Part shown: piece after piece, positions 52,981-62,801 of the stretch
Numbering within the stretch: position 1 is the first letter of the stretch
How the letters are laid out: each line of letters starts with the position of its first letter
DNA from: Extensimonas perlucida
GTDB lineage: Bacteria; Pseudomonadota; Gammaproteobacteria; Burkholderiales; Burkholderiaceae_C
DNA: 64,000 nucleotides
Assembly: GCF_007655255.1 (NCBI RefSeq)
Contig: NZ_VMYE01000018.1
Location: 1-64,000 of the forward strand
Direction: 5' to 3'
Notes under the pieces: generated by a model
The model's input: only the letters and a program-made list of their open reading frames with translations
What the model was told of the DNA's origin: nothing
Databases searched by the model: none
Translations under genes and position numbers: made by a program

Positions 52981-54147
52981 CTACAGCCTGCGCAGCCGCT
53001 GCAGTGCCGTGCGCAGCGTTTCGTCTTTTTTGGCAAAGCAAAAGCGCACCACGCGCTGGTCGAAACCGTCTCCATAAAAAGCCGAGAGCGGGATCGCGGC
53101 CACGCCGATTTCGCGCGTGAGCCATTGGCAGAAGTCGGCCTCGCCCAAGTCGCTCACGGCCGAAATATCCACGCACTGAAAGTAGCTGCCGGCGCAAGGC
53201 AGCAGGCGCAGGCGCGAGCCGGCCAGCCCCGCGCGGAACAGGTCGCGCTTGGCCTGATAGAACGCGGGCAGCTGCAGGTAGGGCGCGGGGTTTTGCAGGT
53301 AGCTGGCCAGGCCGTGCTGCATGGGCGTGTTCACGGTGAAGACGTTGAACTGGTGCACCTTGCGAAACTCTGCCGTGAGCGCTGCGGGCGCCGCCACGGT
53401 GCCGACCTTCCAGCCTGTGACGTGGAAGGTCTTGCCGAAGCTCGAGACGATGAAGGCGCGCGCCGCGAGCCCCGCAAAGCGTGCGGCGCTCTGGTGTTCG
53501 GCGCCGTCGAACACCATGTGTTCATAGACCTCGTCGCTGATCAAGAGCACGTCGGTGGGCGCGAGCAGCTCCTGCAATGTGAGCATGTCCTGCGCGCTCC
53601 AGACCGTGGCGCTGGGGTTGTGCGGGCTGTTGATGAGCAGCGCGCGCGTGCGCGGCGAGAGCGCCGCGGCAATTTTGTCGAAGTCGGGCCGAAAGCTCCC
53701 GGGCGTGAGCGGCACGCGCACCACGCTGCCGCCCGCGAGTGCGATGTTGGGCGCGTAGCTGTCGTAACAGGGCTCGAGCACGATCACTTCGTCACCCGGG
53801 CGCACGCAGGCGAGGATCGCCGTGAGGATCGCCTGCGTGGCCCCGGCGGTGATGGTGATTTCGCTATCGGCGCTGTATTTGCGACCGTGCAGCGCTTCTA
53901 TTTTGGAAGCTACGGCGCTGCGCAGGGAGGGCACGCCGGGCATGGGCGGGTATTGGTTGTGGCCCGCGCGCATGGCCTGGCACACGGCCTCGACGAGTGC
54001 CGGGTCGCAGTCGAAATCGGGAAAGCCCTGGCCCAGGTTCACCGCGCCCACTTCTGCGGCAAGCGCCGACATCACGGTGAAGATGGTGGTGCCGACTTCG
54101 GGCAGTTTGCTGTGCAGCGCGGGCGTGCGGGCGATGGGCGCGGTCAT
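52981..54147 (-). CDS. Methionine/aromatic aminotransferase (YbdL-like)
   Basis: A 388-aa PLP enzyme of fold type I. The PLP Lys is in SSFGKTFHVTGWKVG, with the SPHNPSATVWS and DEVYEHMVFDG motifs. MTAPIARTPALHSKLPEVGTTIFTVMSALA matches the YbdL/MtnE-like methionine aminotransferases, which make 2-keto-4-methylthiobutyrate. It lies 31 bases after the CysB-like regulator gene in the same direction, consistent with sulfur amino acid metabolism. ATG 54147 gives the family start. Confidence 0.88.
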   Translation of the reverse strand: MTAPIARTPALHSKLPEVGTTIFTVMSALAAEVGAVNLGQGFPDFDCDPALVEAVCQAMRAGHNQYPPMPGVPSLRSAVASKIEALHGRKYSADSEITITAGATQAILTAILACVRPGDEVIVLEPCYDSYAPNIALAGGSVVRVPLTPGSFRPDFDKIAAALSPRTRALLINSPHNPSATVWSAQDMLTLQELLAPTDVLLISDEVYEHMVFDGAEHQSAARFAGLAARAFIVSSFGKTFHVTGWKVGTVAAPAALTAEFRKVHQFNVFTVNTPMQHGLASYLQNPAPYLQLPAFYQAKRDLFRAGLAGSRLRLLPCAGSYFQCVDISAVSDLGEADFCQWLTREIGVAAIPLSAFYGDGFDQRVVRFCFAKKDETLRTALQRLRRL

Positions 54148-54178
54148 GGTGTTGGAGAGGGTGATGGATAGGAGGCTG

Positions 54179-55120
54179 TCAGAGTTCGTAGTCGTGCACA
54201 TGCCCGGTCATGGCGCGGGCGATGAGCTCACGGCTCAGGCGCGGACTCAGCAGTTCGGCAAAGCGATAGACGAAATTGCGCAGGTAGGCGCCGCGCTTGA
54301 AGGCCACGCGCGTCACGTTCTGCCCGAACAGGTGGCCGAGCGGACGCACCACGAGGTCGCCCACGGGGTCTTCCTTCATGGCCATTTCGGCCACGATGCC
54401 TATGCCCAGGCCCAGGCGCACGTAGGTTTTGATCACGTCCGAGTCTATGGCTTCGAGCACGATGCGCGGCTGCAGCTGGCGCGTGGCAAACGCCTGGTCG
54501 ATCTTGCCGCGCCCGGTGAACGAGGGGTGGTAGGTGATGAGCGGCTCGTGCGCGATGTCTTCGAGGCCCACGCGCTCTTTGTGCCCCAGTGGGTGCGCGG
54601 GCGGCAGCACCAGCACGTGCGTCCATTCGTAGCAGGGCAGAGTGACGAGGTCGGGGTAGTCGGCCAGCGACTCGGTGGCGATGCCGATTTCCGCGACTTC
54701 GTCGAGCACCATGCGCGCCACTTCCTGCGGCGTGGCCTGGTGCAGGCTGATATTCACCTTGGGGTAGACCTCGCGCAGGCGCGCCACCGACGCGGGCAGC
54801 ACGTAGCGCGCCTGCGTGTGCGTGGTGGCGATGCTCAGCGTGCCGCTGTCCTGCGCGCTGAATTCGTCGCCGATACGCTTGAGGTTGCCGACCTCGCGCA
54901 GGATGACCTGAATGCTTTGCAGCACCTGCTGACCCGGCTCAGTGATGCGCTTGAGGCGCTTGCCGTGGCGCGCAAAAATCTCGATGCCGAGCTCTTCTTC
55001 GAGCTCGATGATGGCCTTGGAGACGCCCGGCTGCGAGGTGTGCAGGGCCTTGGCCGCCTCGGTCAGGTTGAGGTTGCGCCGCACGGCCTCCTGGACGAAA
55101 CGGAATTGATGCAGGTTCAT
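54179..55120 (-). CDS. cysB: CysB-family sulfur assimilation regulator
   Basis: A 313-aa LysR-type factor of the CysB/Cbl/SsuR group: MNLHQFRFVQEAVRRNLNLTEAAKALHTSQPGVSKAIIELEEELGIEIFARHGKRLKRITEPG is very close to CysB. The effector domain shows ATTHTQARYVLP and the Thr/Gln residues that bind O- or N-acetylserine or sulfate. It activates sulfate or sulfonate uptake genes; here it lies between a sirohydrochlorin chelatase and a methionine aminotransferase, both sulfur-related. Whether it is CysB or Cbl is not certain. Confidence 0.9.
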   Translation of the reverse strand: MNLHQFRFVQEAVRRNLNLTEAAKALHTSQPGVSKAIIELEEELGIEIFARHGKRLKRITEPGQQVLQSIQVILREVGNLKRIGDEFSAQDSGTLSIATTHTQARYVLPASVARLREVYPKVNISLHQATPQEVARMVLDEVAEIGIATESLADYPDLVTLPCYEWTHVLVLPPAHPLGHKERVGLEDIAHEPLITYHPSFTGRGKIDQAFATRQLQPRIVLEAIDSDVIKTYVRLGLGIGIVAEMAMKEDPVGDLVVRPLGHLFGQNVTRVAFKRGAYLRNFVYRFAELLSPRLSRELIARAMTGHVHDYEL

Positions 55121-55163
55121 GATGTTTTGATTCTAAAGAATCGCATCATTATGCAAGGAGTGT

Positions 55164-55541
55164 CTATGGCGGCGACTCGCAGGCGATGGCCGCGAGGAGC
55201 GCTGTGACGCGCGGGTCTTCACCGATGGCGGGCTGCAGCGTGAAGCGCACCGCCGGATGGGCCGCCTGCAACTGCGCGAGCAAGGCCGGAAGGTCTTCGC
55301 GGGCGTGCCTGCCTGTACCCAAAAACATCGGTATGACGCAGACATGCTGCGCGCTTTGCGCTATCAACTCTGATGCTGCCTCGGCCAGCGTGGGGGCGCA
55401 GCATTCGAGGTAGGCGCAGCGCACCAGGCGTTCGGGGTGGTGCTGGCGGATGTACGCCGCCACCGCCTCTATGGGCGCACGCCAGAGCGGATCGCGCGAG
55501 CCGTGCGCAAACAGGACGATGGCCGGGGCACTGTGCGGCAT
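55164..55541 (-). CDS. cbiX: Small sirohydrochlorin chelatase (CbiX type)
   Basis: A 125-aa half-size chelatase that inserts iron or cobalt into sirohydrochlorin for siroheme or cobalamin. LFAHGSRDPLWRAPIEAV holds the active-site His, and VIPMFLGTGRHAREDLP the second His pair. Siroheme is the cofactor of sulfite reductase, fitting the next gene, cysB, 43 bases away. Ten bases after lptG. Confidence 0.9.
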   Translation of the reverse strand: MPHSAPAIVLFAHGSRDPLWRAPIEAVAAYIRQHHPERLVRCAYLECCAPTLAEAASELIAQSAQHVCVIPMFLGTGRHAREDLPALLAQLQAAHPAVRFTLQPAIGEDPRVTALLAAIACESPP

Positions 55542-55551
55542 GGGCGTCTCT

Positions 55552-56661
55552 TCAGCGGCGCAACACCAGCCAGCCGAAGGCCGCGAGCGACAGCAGCGAA
55601 TAAATCAGGCTGGGCGCCGCGGCGGCGATCCAGGGCGACAGGTTTTGCAGGTTGCCCACGTGGCTGAACAGGTTGTTGAGCAGGAAAAAGCTCAGCCCCG
55701 CCATGATGCCGCCGAACACCTGCGCCGAAATGCCGCCCGAGCGGAAGTGCAGGTACGCAAACGGCAGCGCCAGCACCACCATGACCAGGCAGCTCAGCGG
55801 GTAAAACACCTTGCGGCCGAGTTCGATCTCGTAGCGCTGCGCCGTCTGGCCATTGGCCTTGAGGTGGCGGATGTATTCGAACAGGTCGAGCGTGGTCATG
55901 CGCTCGCGCTTGCGCAAGGTGGCTGAAACCATTTCGGCCTTGATGTGCGTGGGCCAGGCCAGGCTGGCCGCCTGCGTGCGCTCGACCCAGGCGTGGGCCT
56001 CGTCCTCGAGGTGAAAGCGGCTGCGCTGCGCCTGCTCCAGCATCCAGGACGCCCCATCTTCGCCAAACTGCGCAGACGCTGCGTGCGTGTGGGAAGCGAG
56101 CTGGCCCGTGGCGTCGAACTCGAAAATGCGCACGTCCAGCATCTTGCCGTCCGGTGTGAGGGCGCGCACGTTCACGGCAAAGGAGTTTTCCTGCTGGCGT
56201 TCCTTGAGCCAGGCGCCCATGGCTTTGGAGCTGATGCGCCCGGTGAAACGCATTTTGAGGGTCTCGGCCAGGCGATCGCTTTGGGGTGCCACGTAGTCGC
56301 CCACGACGAAGGTCAGCACGACGAAGAATCCGCCCAGCAGCAGCAGCGTGCGCAAGGCCTGCCCCGGCCCCATGCCGCTGGTGCGCATGATGGTGAATTC
56401 GGAGCTTTGCGCGAACCGCGCCATCACAAAAATGGTGCCAATGAGCACCGTGATGGGCAGCAGCTCATACAAATGGCCGGGCACGGTCAGCGCCGTGACG
56501 AGGAGCGCGCGGGCAAAATCGTAGCCTTGCGTGCTGTAGCGGTTCACCGAGCGCAGTTCATCGACCAGGTCGAAAAAGAAGAACAGCGCCAGGAAGACCA
56601 GCGTGGCATACGCGACGGACACGAGGGCCTCGCGGTGGATCATGCGGCGCAGGGTTTTCAT
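55552..56661 (-). CDS. lptG: LPS export permease LptG
   Basis: Half of the inner-membrane LptFG pair that pulls lipopolysaccharide from the membrane toward LptC/LptA. At 369 aa it has N-terminal segments (VSVAYATLVFLALFFFFDLVDE), a periplasmic beta-jellyroll (about 135-265) and C-terminal helices. Start MKTLRRMIHREALVS overlaps the lptF stop by 4 bases (ATGA), showing translational coupling. Other upstream in-frame sequence belongs to lptF in another frame. Confidence 0.95.
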   Translation of the reverse strand: MKTLRRMIHREALVSVAYATLVFLALFFFFDLVDELRSVNRYSTQGYDFARALLVTALTVPGHLYELLPITVLIGTIFVMARFAQSSEFTIMRTSGMGPGQALRTLLLLGGFFVVLTFVVGDYVAPQSDRLAETLKMRFTGRISSKAMGAWLKERQQENSFAVNVRALTPDGKMLDVRIFEFDATGQLASHTHAASAQFGEDGASWMLEQAQRSRFHLEDEAHAWVERTQAASLAWPTHIKAEMVSATLRKRERMTTLDLFEYIRHLKANGQTAQRYEIELGRKVFYPLSCLVMVVLALPFAYLHFRSGGISAQVFGGIMAGLSFFLLNNLFSHVGNLQNLSPWIAAAAPSLIYSLLSLAAFGWLVLRR

Positions 56662-57749
56662 GCGTGCCTCCTGGACCACCATGTGCGCCAGGACCAGCCA
56701 TTGTGCCGCGCGGCGAGCACGAGGGCGCCCAGCGCCAGCATGCCGGCGTGCAACAGCAGCATGAAGGGGATGAAGCGCACCCTGCCTGCGGCAACCCAGG
56801 TCTGCCCCAAGGTCATGCAGTTCAAATAGACGATGAAAGCCAGCAGGGCCAGCACCAGACTGCTGCTGCGCCCCGCGCGCGGATTGACGCTGGCCAGCGC
56901 CAGCCCCAGCACCACGAGGTTGAAGGCCGCAAGCATTTGCCCCAGGCGCCAGCCCAGCTCGCCCAGGTTCAGGGGCGTGGGCTGCGCGATCAGCCGCTGC
57001 GTGGGGAGCGTGTTGACGTCCGGGTTGTCTATGGGACTGGGCGGCGCGGCGCCGATTCGGATGCCGTATTCGGCGAACTCGCTCACGCGCAGCGTCGGCT
57101 GGTCCTGCGCCGATTCCAGGCGCTGCCCGTGGCTGAGCAGGGCAAAGCGATCTGGCCCCATGGTCTGCAGCCGTGCGCTGCGTGCCGAGGTAATCGATTC
57201 GGACATGCCCTTTTGATCCACCACGAGCACGTTGTTGCCCCTTTGTTTGCCCTCGGGGTCTTTCTCGATGAAGAACACGCGGCTGCCGCTGGCCGATTCC
57301 TGAAATTCGCCGGGGGCGACGCGATCGACGTCGCCACGCTGCTCGTAGCGGACTTTCAGTTCCTGAATCTGGGCATTGGCCCAGGGCCAGACGCCCAGTG
57401 CGAGCACGGCCACGACCGCGATCACGGGCCAGGCAAAGCGCAGCAGCGGCGGCAGCAGACGCGCAAGCCCCTGGCCGCTCGCAAACCATATGACCATTTC
57501 ACTGTCGCGGTACATGCGCGAGAGCACGGCAACCACGGTGATGAAGAGGCTCAGGCTCAGGATGGTGGGCAGATAGCCCAGCACCGAAAAGCCCATGACC
57601 AGCGTCACATCGGCAGGGTTGACGCTGCCGCGCGTGGCCTGGCCGAGGGTGCGGATCAGCACCATGGTCATGACCACCGTCACCAGCACCACGAGGGTGG
57701 CGCCGAAGCTGCGCGCGAGCTCCTTGCGTAGAGATGAATCGAATAACAT
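56658..57749 (-). CDS. lptF: LPS export permease LptF
   Basis: Partner of LptG in lipopolysaccharide transport, 363 aa. N-terminal helices (SFGATLVVLVTVVMTMVLIRTLGQATRG), a periplasmic domain (about 125-260) and C-terminal helices are visible. Starts MLFDSSLRKELARSF. Divergent from pepA with a 114-base gap, the common arrangement lptF/pepA in gamma- and betaproteobacteria. Confidence 0.95.
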   Translation of the reverse strand: MLFDSSLRKELARSFGATLVVLVTVVMTMVLIRTLGQATRGSVNPADVTLVMGFSVLGYLPTILSLSLFITVVAVLSRMYRDSEMVIWFASGQGLARLLPPLLRFAWPVIAVVAVLALGVWPWANAQIQELKVRYEQRGDVDRVAPGEFQESASGSRVFFIEKDPEGKQRGNNVLVVDQKGMSESITSARSARLQTMGPDRFALLSHGQRLESAQDQPTLRVSEFAEYGIRIGAAPPSPIDNPDVNTLPTQRLIAQPTPLNLGELGWRLGQMLAAFNLVVLGLALASVNPRAGRSSSLVLALLAFIVYLNCMTLGQTWVAAGRVRFIPFMLLLHAGMLALGALVLAARHNGWSWRTWWSRRHA

Positions 57750-57863
57750 TGCTGTGAACCCAGATCGTTCATGAGGCGGTGCTGCGCGCTTACGCGGGCG
57801 CTGGCACCCTCGCCATCATCCCGCGTCCTCATGGACAATCCGGGTCAAAGGAAAACGCCAATT

Positions 57864-59372
<1,509 letters not shown>

Positions 59373-59410
59373 GCCTGATGGCAGGCGTGCGCCTTGGGAA
59401 GCGTTGACGT

Positions 59411-59851
59411 ATGACGGCGATTGCCTTTCACTTCAATGTGCCGGACAAACTCTCCTATGCCTGCCGGTTTGCACGCAAGGCCTTGCGCAGCGGTTCCCGG
59501 CTGGTGATCGTGGGCCCCGAGCAGACGCTTGCGCAGCTCGACGACATGCTGTGGCAGCTTGCGCCGCAGGACTTCGTTGCCCATTGCCGGGCCGATGCGG
59601 ATGTAGAGTTGCTGCATGCCTCGCCCGTGGTGCTTGCCCCCGCCGCGCAGCTCGCGCGGCACCGGGAGCTGCTGTTGAACATGGGCAGCACCGTCCCCGA
59701 TGGCTACGCGGCGTTCGCGCGGCTGGTGGAGGTCGTTGCCAGCAACGACGAGGCCGACCGCCGTCAGGCCCGCACGCGCTGGCGGCATTACGCGGCCCAG
59801 GGCCACGAGATCGAGCGCCACGATGTGGTGCTAGCCGGAGGAGCTGCCTGA
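59411..59851 (+). CDS. holC: DNA polymerase III chi subunit
   Basis: The 146-aa chi subunit links the clamp loader to SSB. Fold marks: IAFHFNVPDKLSYACRFARKALRSGSRLVIVG and LDDMLWQLAPQDFVAH. It follows pepA by 38 bases, as in many proteobacteria. Its stop codon overlaps the start of the next gene (TGATG). Confidence 0.92.
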   Translation: MTAIAFHFNVPDKLSYACRFARKALRSGSRLVIVGPEQTLAQLDDMLWQLAPQDFVAHCRADADVELLHASPVVLAPAAQLARHRELLLNMGSTVPDGYAAFARLVEVVASNDEADRRQARTRWRHYAAQGHEIERHDVVLAGGAA

Positions 59852-60189
59852 TGTCCTTTGCTGCCAAACCGCCATCCTCTTTGCCGCGTTTCGTGCCGAC
59901 GCTCACGGATGTGGTGCACGAGCCAGAGGTTCTGCCTTCAGACGCGCCTGCACCCGTCGCGCCTGCGCCCGTCGTGCCTGAAGGAATGGAGGAAGCCATC
60001 GTGCACCGCGTCATGCAGCGGGTGGACATGGCGCTCGATCAGCGCTTGCGCGAGGCGATTGCGCTCGTGGTGCAGGAGCAGACACGCTCCTTGCTGCCCC
60101 GTTTGCGCGAAGAGGTCGAATCGGTGCTGCGGCAAACCGTTTACGAAGCGGTGGCCGAAGAGCTGGCCGAGGGCAGCGCAAAAATGTGA
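59851..60189 (+). CDS. Hypothetical protein coupled to holC (112 aa)
   Basis: The start codon overlaps the holC stop, with GGAG ahead, so translation is coupled. The first 45 residues are a Pro/Ala-rich linker (PSDAPAPVAPAPVVPEG). The rest is a predicted amphipathic helix region (IVHRVMQRVDMALDQRLREAIALVVQEQTRSLLPRLREEVESVLRQTVYEAVAEE), resembling the C-terminal helices of pole- or membrane-linked proteins of DUF2497/DUF2486 type. I do not recognise the family with confidence. No signal peptide. Confidence 0.75.
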   Translation: MSFAAKPPSSLPRFVPTLTDVVHEPEVLPSDAPAPVAPAPVVPEGMEEAIVHRVMQRVDMALDQRLREAIALVVQEQTRSLLPRLREEVESVLRQTVYEAVAEELAEGSAKM

Positions 60190-60320
60190 TCCAGGTTTTC
60201 CCCTATCGTTTCGACGCCTCATGAACTGCACAACCCGTTGTCTGGCCCACAAATTGCGTTATGTTTCGCCTGTTGAGATATAAAAACACTCTCAGCATTC
60301 ATCTTTACTGGAGAATTTGT

Positions 60321-61451
60321 ATGCAACTGAAGTTGAAATTGACTGTGCTGGCTGCCATTGCCGCCGCTGCAGGTGCTGCCTCGGCGCAGGAACAAGTCAT
60401 CAAGATCGGTCACGTGGCGCCGCTTTCGGGCCCGCAGGCGCATTACGGCAAGGACAATGAAAACGGCGCGCGCATGGCCATCGAAGAGCTGAATGCACGC
60501 GGCATGACGATTGCCGGCAAGAAGGTCAAGTTCGAGCTGGTGGCCGAAGACGATGCTGCCGACCCGAAACAGGGCACTGCGGTTGCCCAAAAACTGTGCG
60601 ACGCCAAGGTTGCCGGCGTGGTCGGTCACCTGAACTCCGGCACAACGATTCCGGCTGCCAAGGTGTACAACGACTGCGGCATTCCGCACATCACGGGCTC
60701 CTCGACCAATCCCGCCCTGATGAAGCCCGGCTACAACACGTCGTTCCGCATCATCGCCAACGACAATGCGCTGGGTGCCGGTCTCGCGTCTTACGCGGCA
60801 GACACGCTCAAGCTCAAGACCGTGGCCATCGTCGATGACCGCACCGCCTATGGCCAGGGCGTGGCCCAGGCCTTCAAGAAGACCGCGCTTGCCAAGGGCA
60901 TGAAGGTCGTGGACGAAGAGTTCACCAACGACAAGGCCACCGACTTCATGGCCATTCTGACGGCCATCAAGTCCAAGAACCCTGACGCCATTTTCTTTGG
61001 CGGCATGGATCCGCAGGCTGGCCCGATGCTGCGCCAAATGGAGCAACTTGGCATGACCAAGACGAAGTTCTTCGGTGGTGACGGCGTCTGCACGACAGAA
61101 ATCGCCAAGCTCGCCGCAGGTGCCAAGACCCTGGAGAACGTAGTCTGTGCAGAGGGCGGCACCTCGCTCGCCAAAATGCCGGGCGGCCTGGCCTGGAAGG
61201 CGCGCTATGACGCCAAGTACCCTGGCCAGTACCAGATTTACAGCCCTTACACCTATGACGCGACCATGCTGTTCGCAGACGCCATGAAGCGCGCCAACTC
61301 TTGGGATCCCAAGGTTTACATCCCTGAGCTGCTGAAGTCCAATTACAAAGGAGTGACGGCCAACATTGCGTTCGAGCCCAACGGCGATATGAAGAACCCC
61401 GCCATTTCCTTGTACTACTACAAAGATGGCAAGAAGACGTCGCTGAACTGA
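60321..61451 (+). CDS. Branched-chain amino acid ABC transporter substrate-binding protein
   Basis: A periplasmic LivJ/LivK-like binding protein, 376 aa. A signal peptide (MQLKLKLTVLAAIAAAAGAASAQ) precedes the domain; IKIGHVAPLSGPQAHYGKDNENGARMAIEELNARG and GVVGHLNSGTTIPAAKVYND are typical. GGAG lies 7 bases before ATG 60321; an upstream ATG at 60261 would break the signal peptide. No permease or ATPase gene is next to it, so it may serve a transporter encoded elsewhere. A terminator follows. Confidence 0.93.
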   Translation: MQLKLKLTVLAAIAAAAGAASAQEQVIKIGHVAPLSGPQAHYGKDNENGARMAIEELNARGMTIAGKKVKFELVAEDDAADPKQGTAVAQKLCDAKVAGVVGHLNSGTTIPAAKVYNDCGIPHITGSSTNPALMKPGYNTSFRIIANDNALGAGLASYAADTLKLKTVAIVDDRTAYGQGVAQAFKKTALAKGMKVVDEEFTNDKATDFMAILTAIKSKNPDAIFFGGMDPQAGPMLRQMEQLGMTKTKFFGGDGVCTTEIAKLAAGAKTLENVVCAEGGTSLAKMPGGLAWKARYDAKYPGQYQIYSPYTYDATMLFADAMKRANSWDPKVYIPELLKSNYKGVTANIAFEPNGDMKNPAISLYYYKDGKKTSLN

Positions 61452-61474
61452 TCGCCTCGCGCTGGCTGCGTCGA

Positions 61475-61516
61475 GCCTGCGTCGCCCTTTGAATGCGGGG
61501 CGATGCAGGCTTTTTT
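61475..61516 (+). terminator. Rho-independent terminator after the binding-protein gene
   Basis: Arms GCCTGCGTCGCCC (61475-61487) and GGGGCGATGCAGGC (61497-61510), then six T. Lies between two convergent genes. Confidence 0.9.
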
Positions 61517-62580
61517 CATGTGGGGTCGGCGCTGTCCTCGTCCGTGGGGGCAAACAAATCCCAGCAGGCGATGAACAGTGCGGCGATCGTGGGGCCTATG
61601 ACGAACCCCGTGAGGCCAAACAGCGCCATGCCGCCCAGCGTCGAAATCAGCACCACGTAGTCGGGCATGCGCGTGTCCTTGCCGACCAGGATGGGGCGCA
61701 GCAGGTTGTCGATCAGCCCGATCACGCCCAGGCCAAACGCGGCGAGCGCCAGGCCCTGCCAGATGGCGCCGGTGGCCAGAAAATAGATCGCCACCGGCGC
61801 CCAGATCAAGCTCGCCCCTATGGCGGGCAGCAGCGACAGGAAGGCCATCAGCACCCCCCACAGCACGGGCCCCTGGATGCCCAGGACCCAGAAAATGAAT
61901 CCTCCGAGCGCCCCTTGACAGGCCGCGACGACCAGGTTGCCCTTGATGGTGGCGCGGATCACGGTGGTGAACTTGTCGGCCAATTGGCGTTTGTGGCTGT
62001 GGTCCAGAGGGATCGCGTGGCTGATGCGGGCAAGCAGTTCGGCACCGTCGCGCAGCAAAAAGAACAGCAGGTACAGCATCACGCCGAAGCCCACGAAAAA
62101 CTGCAGCGTGTTCTGGCCTATGCTGAGCACCCTGGTGGCGACGAACTGGCTGATCTGGCCCGCTGCGGACACCAGTCTGGCCTGCACTTCGCTGACCGTG
62201 GTGAGGTGAAAGCGGTCGAGCAGGGTGACCAGCCACGATGGCAGAGCATCTATGACCTGCTGCAGATACAGCCCGAAATTCAGTTGTCCGGAACTCACGC
62301 GCTCGTACACCGCGCTGGCCTCCTGAAGCAGCGAAACGCCGATCAGCGCCACCGGCAGGATCACGCCCAGCAGACACAGCACGAGCGTTGACAGCGCCGC
62401 GAGGTTGCGTCGGTCGGGCATGCGGCGCAGCAGCTTGCGATGCAGCGGCGTGAACAGTATCGCCAGCGCGCTGCCCCAGAAAATAGCGCCATGGAACTGC
62501 CACAGAATCGCACCAAAGGCCAAAGTGACCAAAGTCAGCAACAGGGCAAAGGTCTTGTTTTGCAATGCGGGGGAGCTCAT
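61516..62580 (-). CDS. AI-2E family transporter (PerM/YdiK type)
   Basis: A 354-aa inner-membrane protein with seven to eight hydrophobic segments. The conserved region (VVAACQGALGGFIFWVLGIQGPVLWGVLMAFLSLLPAIGASLIWAPVAIYF) and the C-terminal LRPILVGKDTRMPDYVVLISTLGGMALFGLTGFVIGPTIAALF identify the family; its substrates vary and are mostly unproven. Start MSSPALQNKTFALL is preferred over an upstream ATG. Converges on the binding-protein gene, with the shared terminator at its 3' end. Confidence 0.9.
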   Translation of the reverse strand: MSSPALQNKTFALLLTLVTLAFGAILWQFHGAIFWGSALAILFTPLHRKLLRRMPDRRNLAALSTLVLCLLGVILPVALIGVSLLQEASAVYERVSSGQLNFGLYLQQVIDALPSWLVTLLDRFHLTTVSEVQARLVSAAGQISQFVATRVLSIGQNTLQFFVGFGVMLYLLFFLLRDGAELLARISHAIPLDHSHKRQLADKFTTVIRATIKGNLVVAACQGALGGFIFWVLGIQGPVLWGVLMAFLSLLPAIGASLIWAPVAIYFLATGAIWQGLALAAFGLGVIGLIDNLLRPILVGKDTRMPDYVVLISTLGGMALFGLTGFVIGPTIAALFIACWDLFAPTDEDSADPT

Positions 62581-62801
62581 ACGGCAGATGCGGTGGAGGG
62601 GCGGGTGGTGGAGCAATGCGCAGACGCCACACTGTAAGCGACTTGCCCATGCGCACGCATTCGGTATTTTTCAGTGGCAGAATGCAACCCTGCTTCCGGC
62701 CCTTCCCCAGCCCAGTCGCATCCGCCAACCGGTTCAGCCGTGCCGCGGAAGGTTTTTCAACCAGCTCATGCCTCCTGCAGGGAGGCGGAGGTCAGCGCAA
62801 T

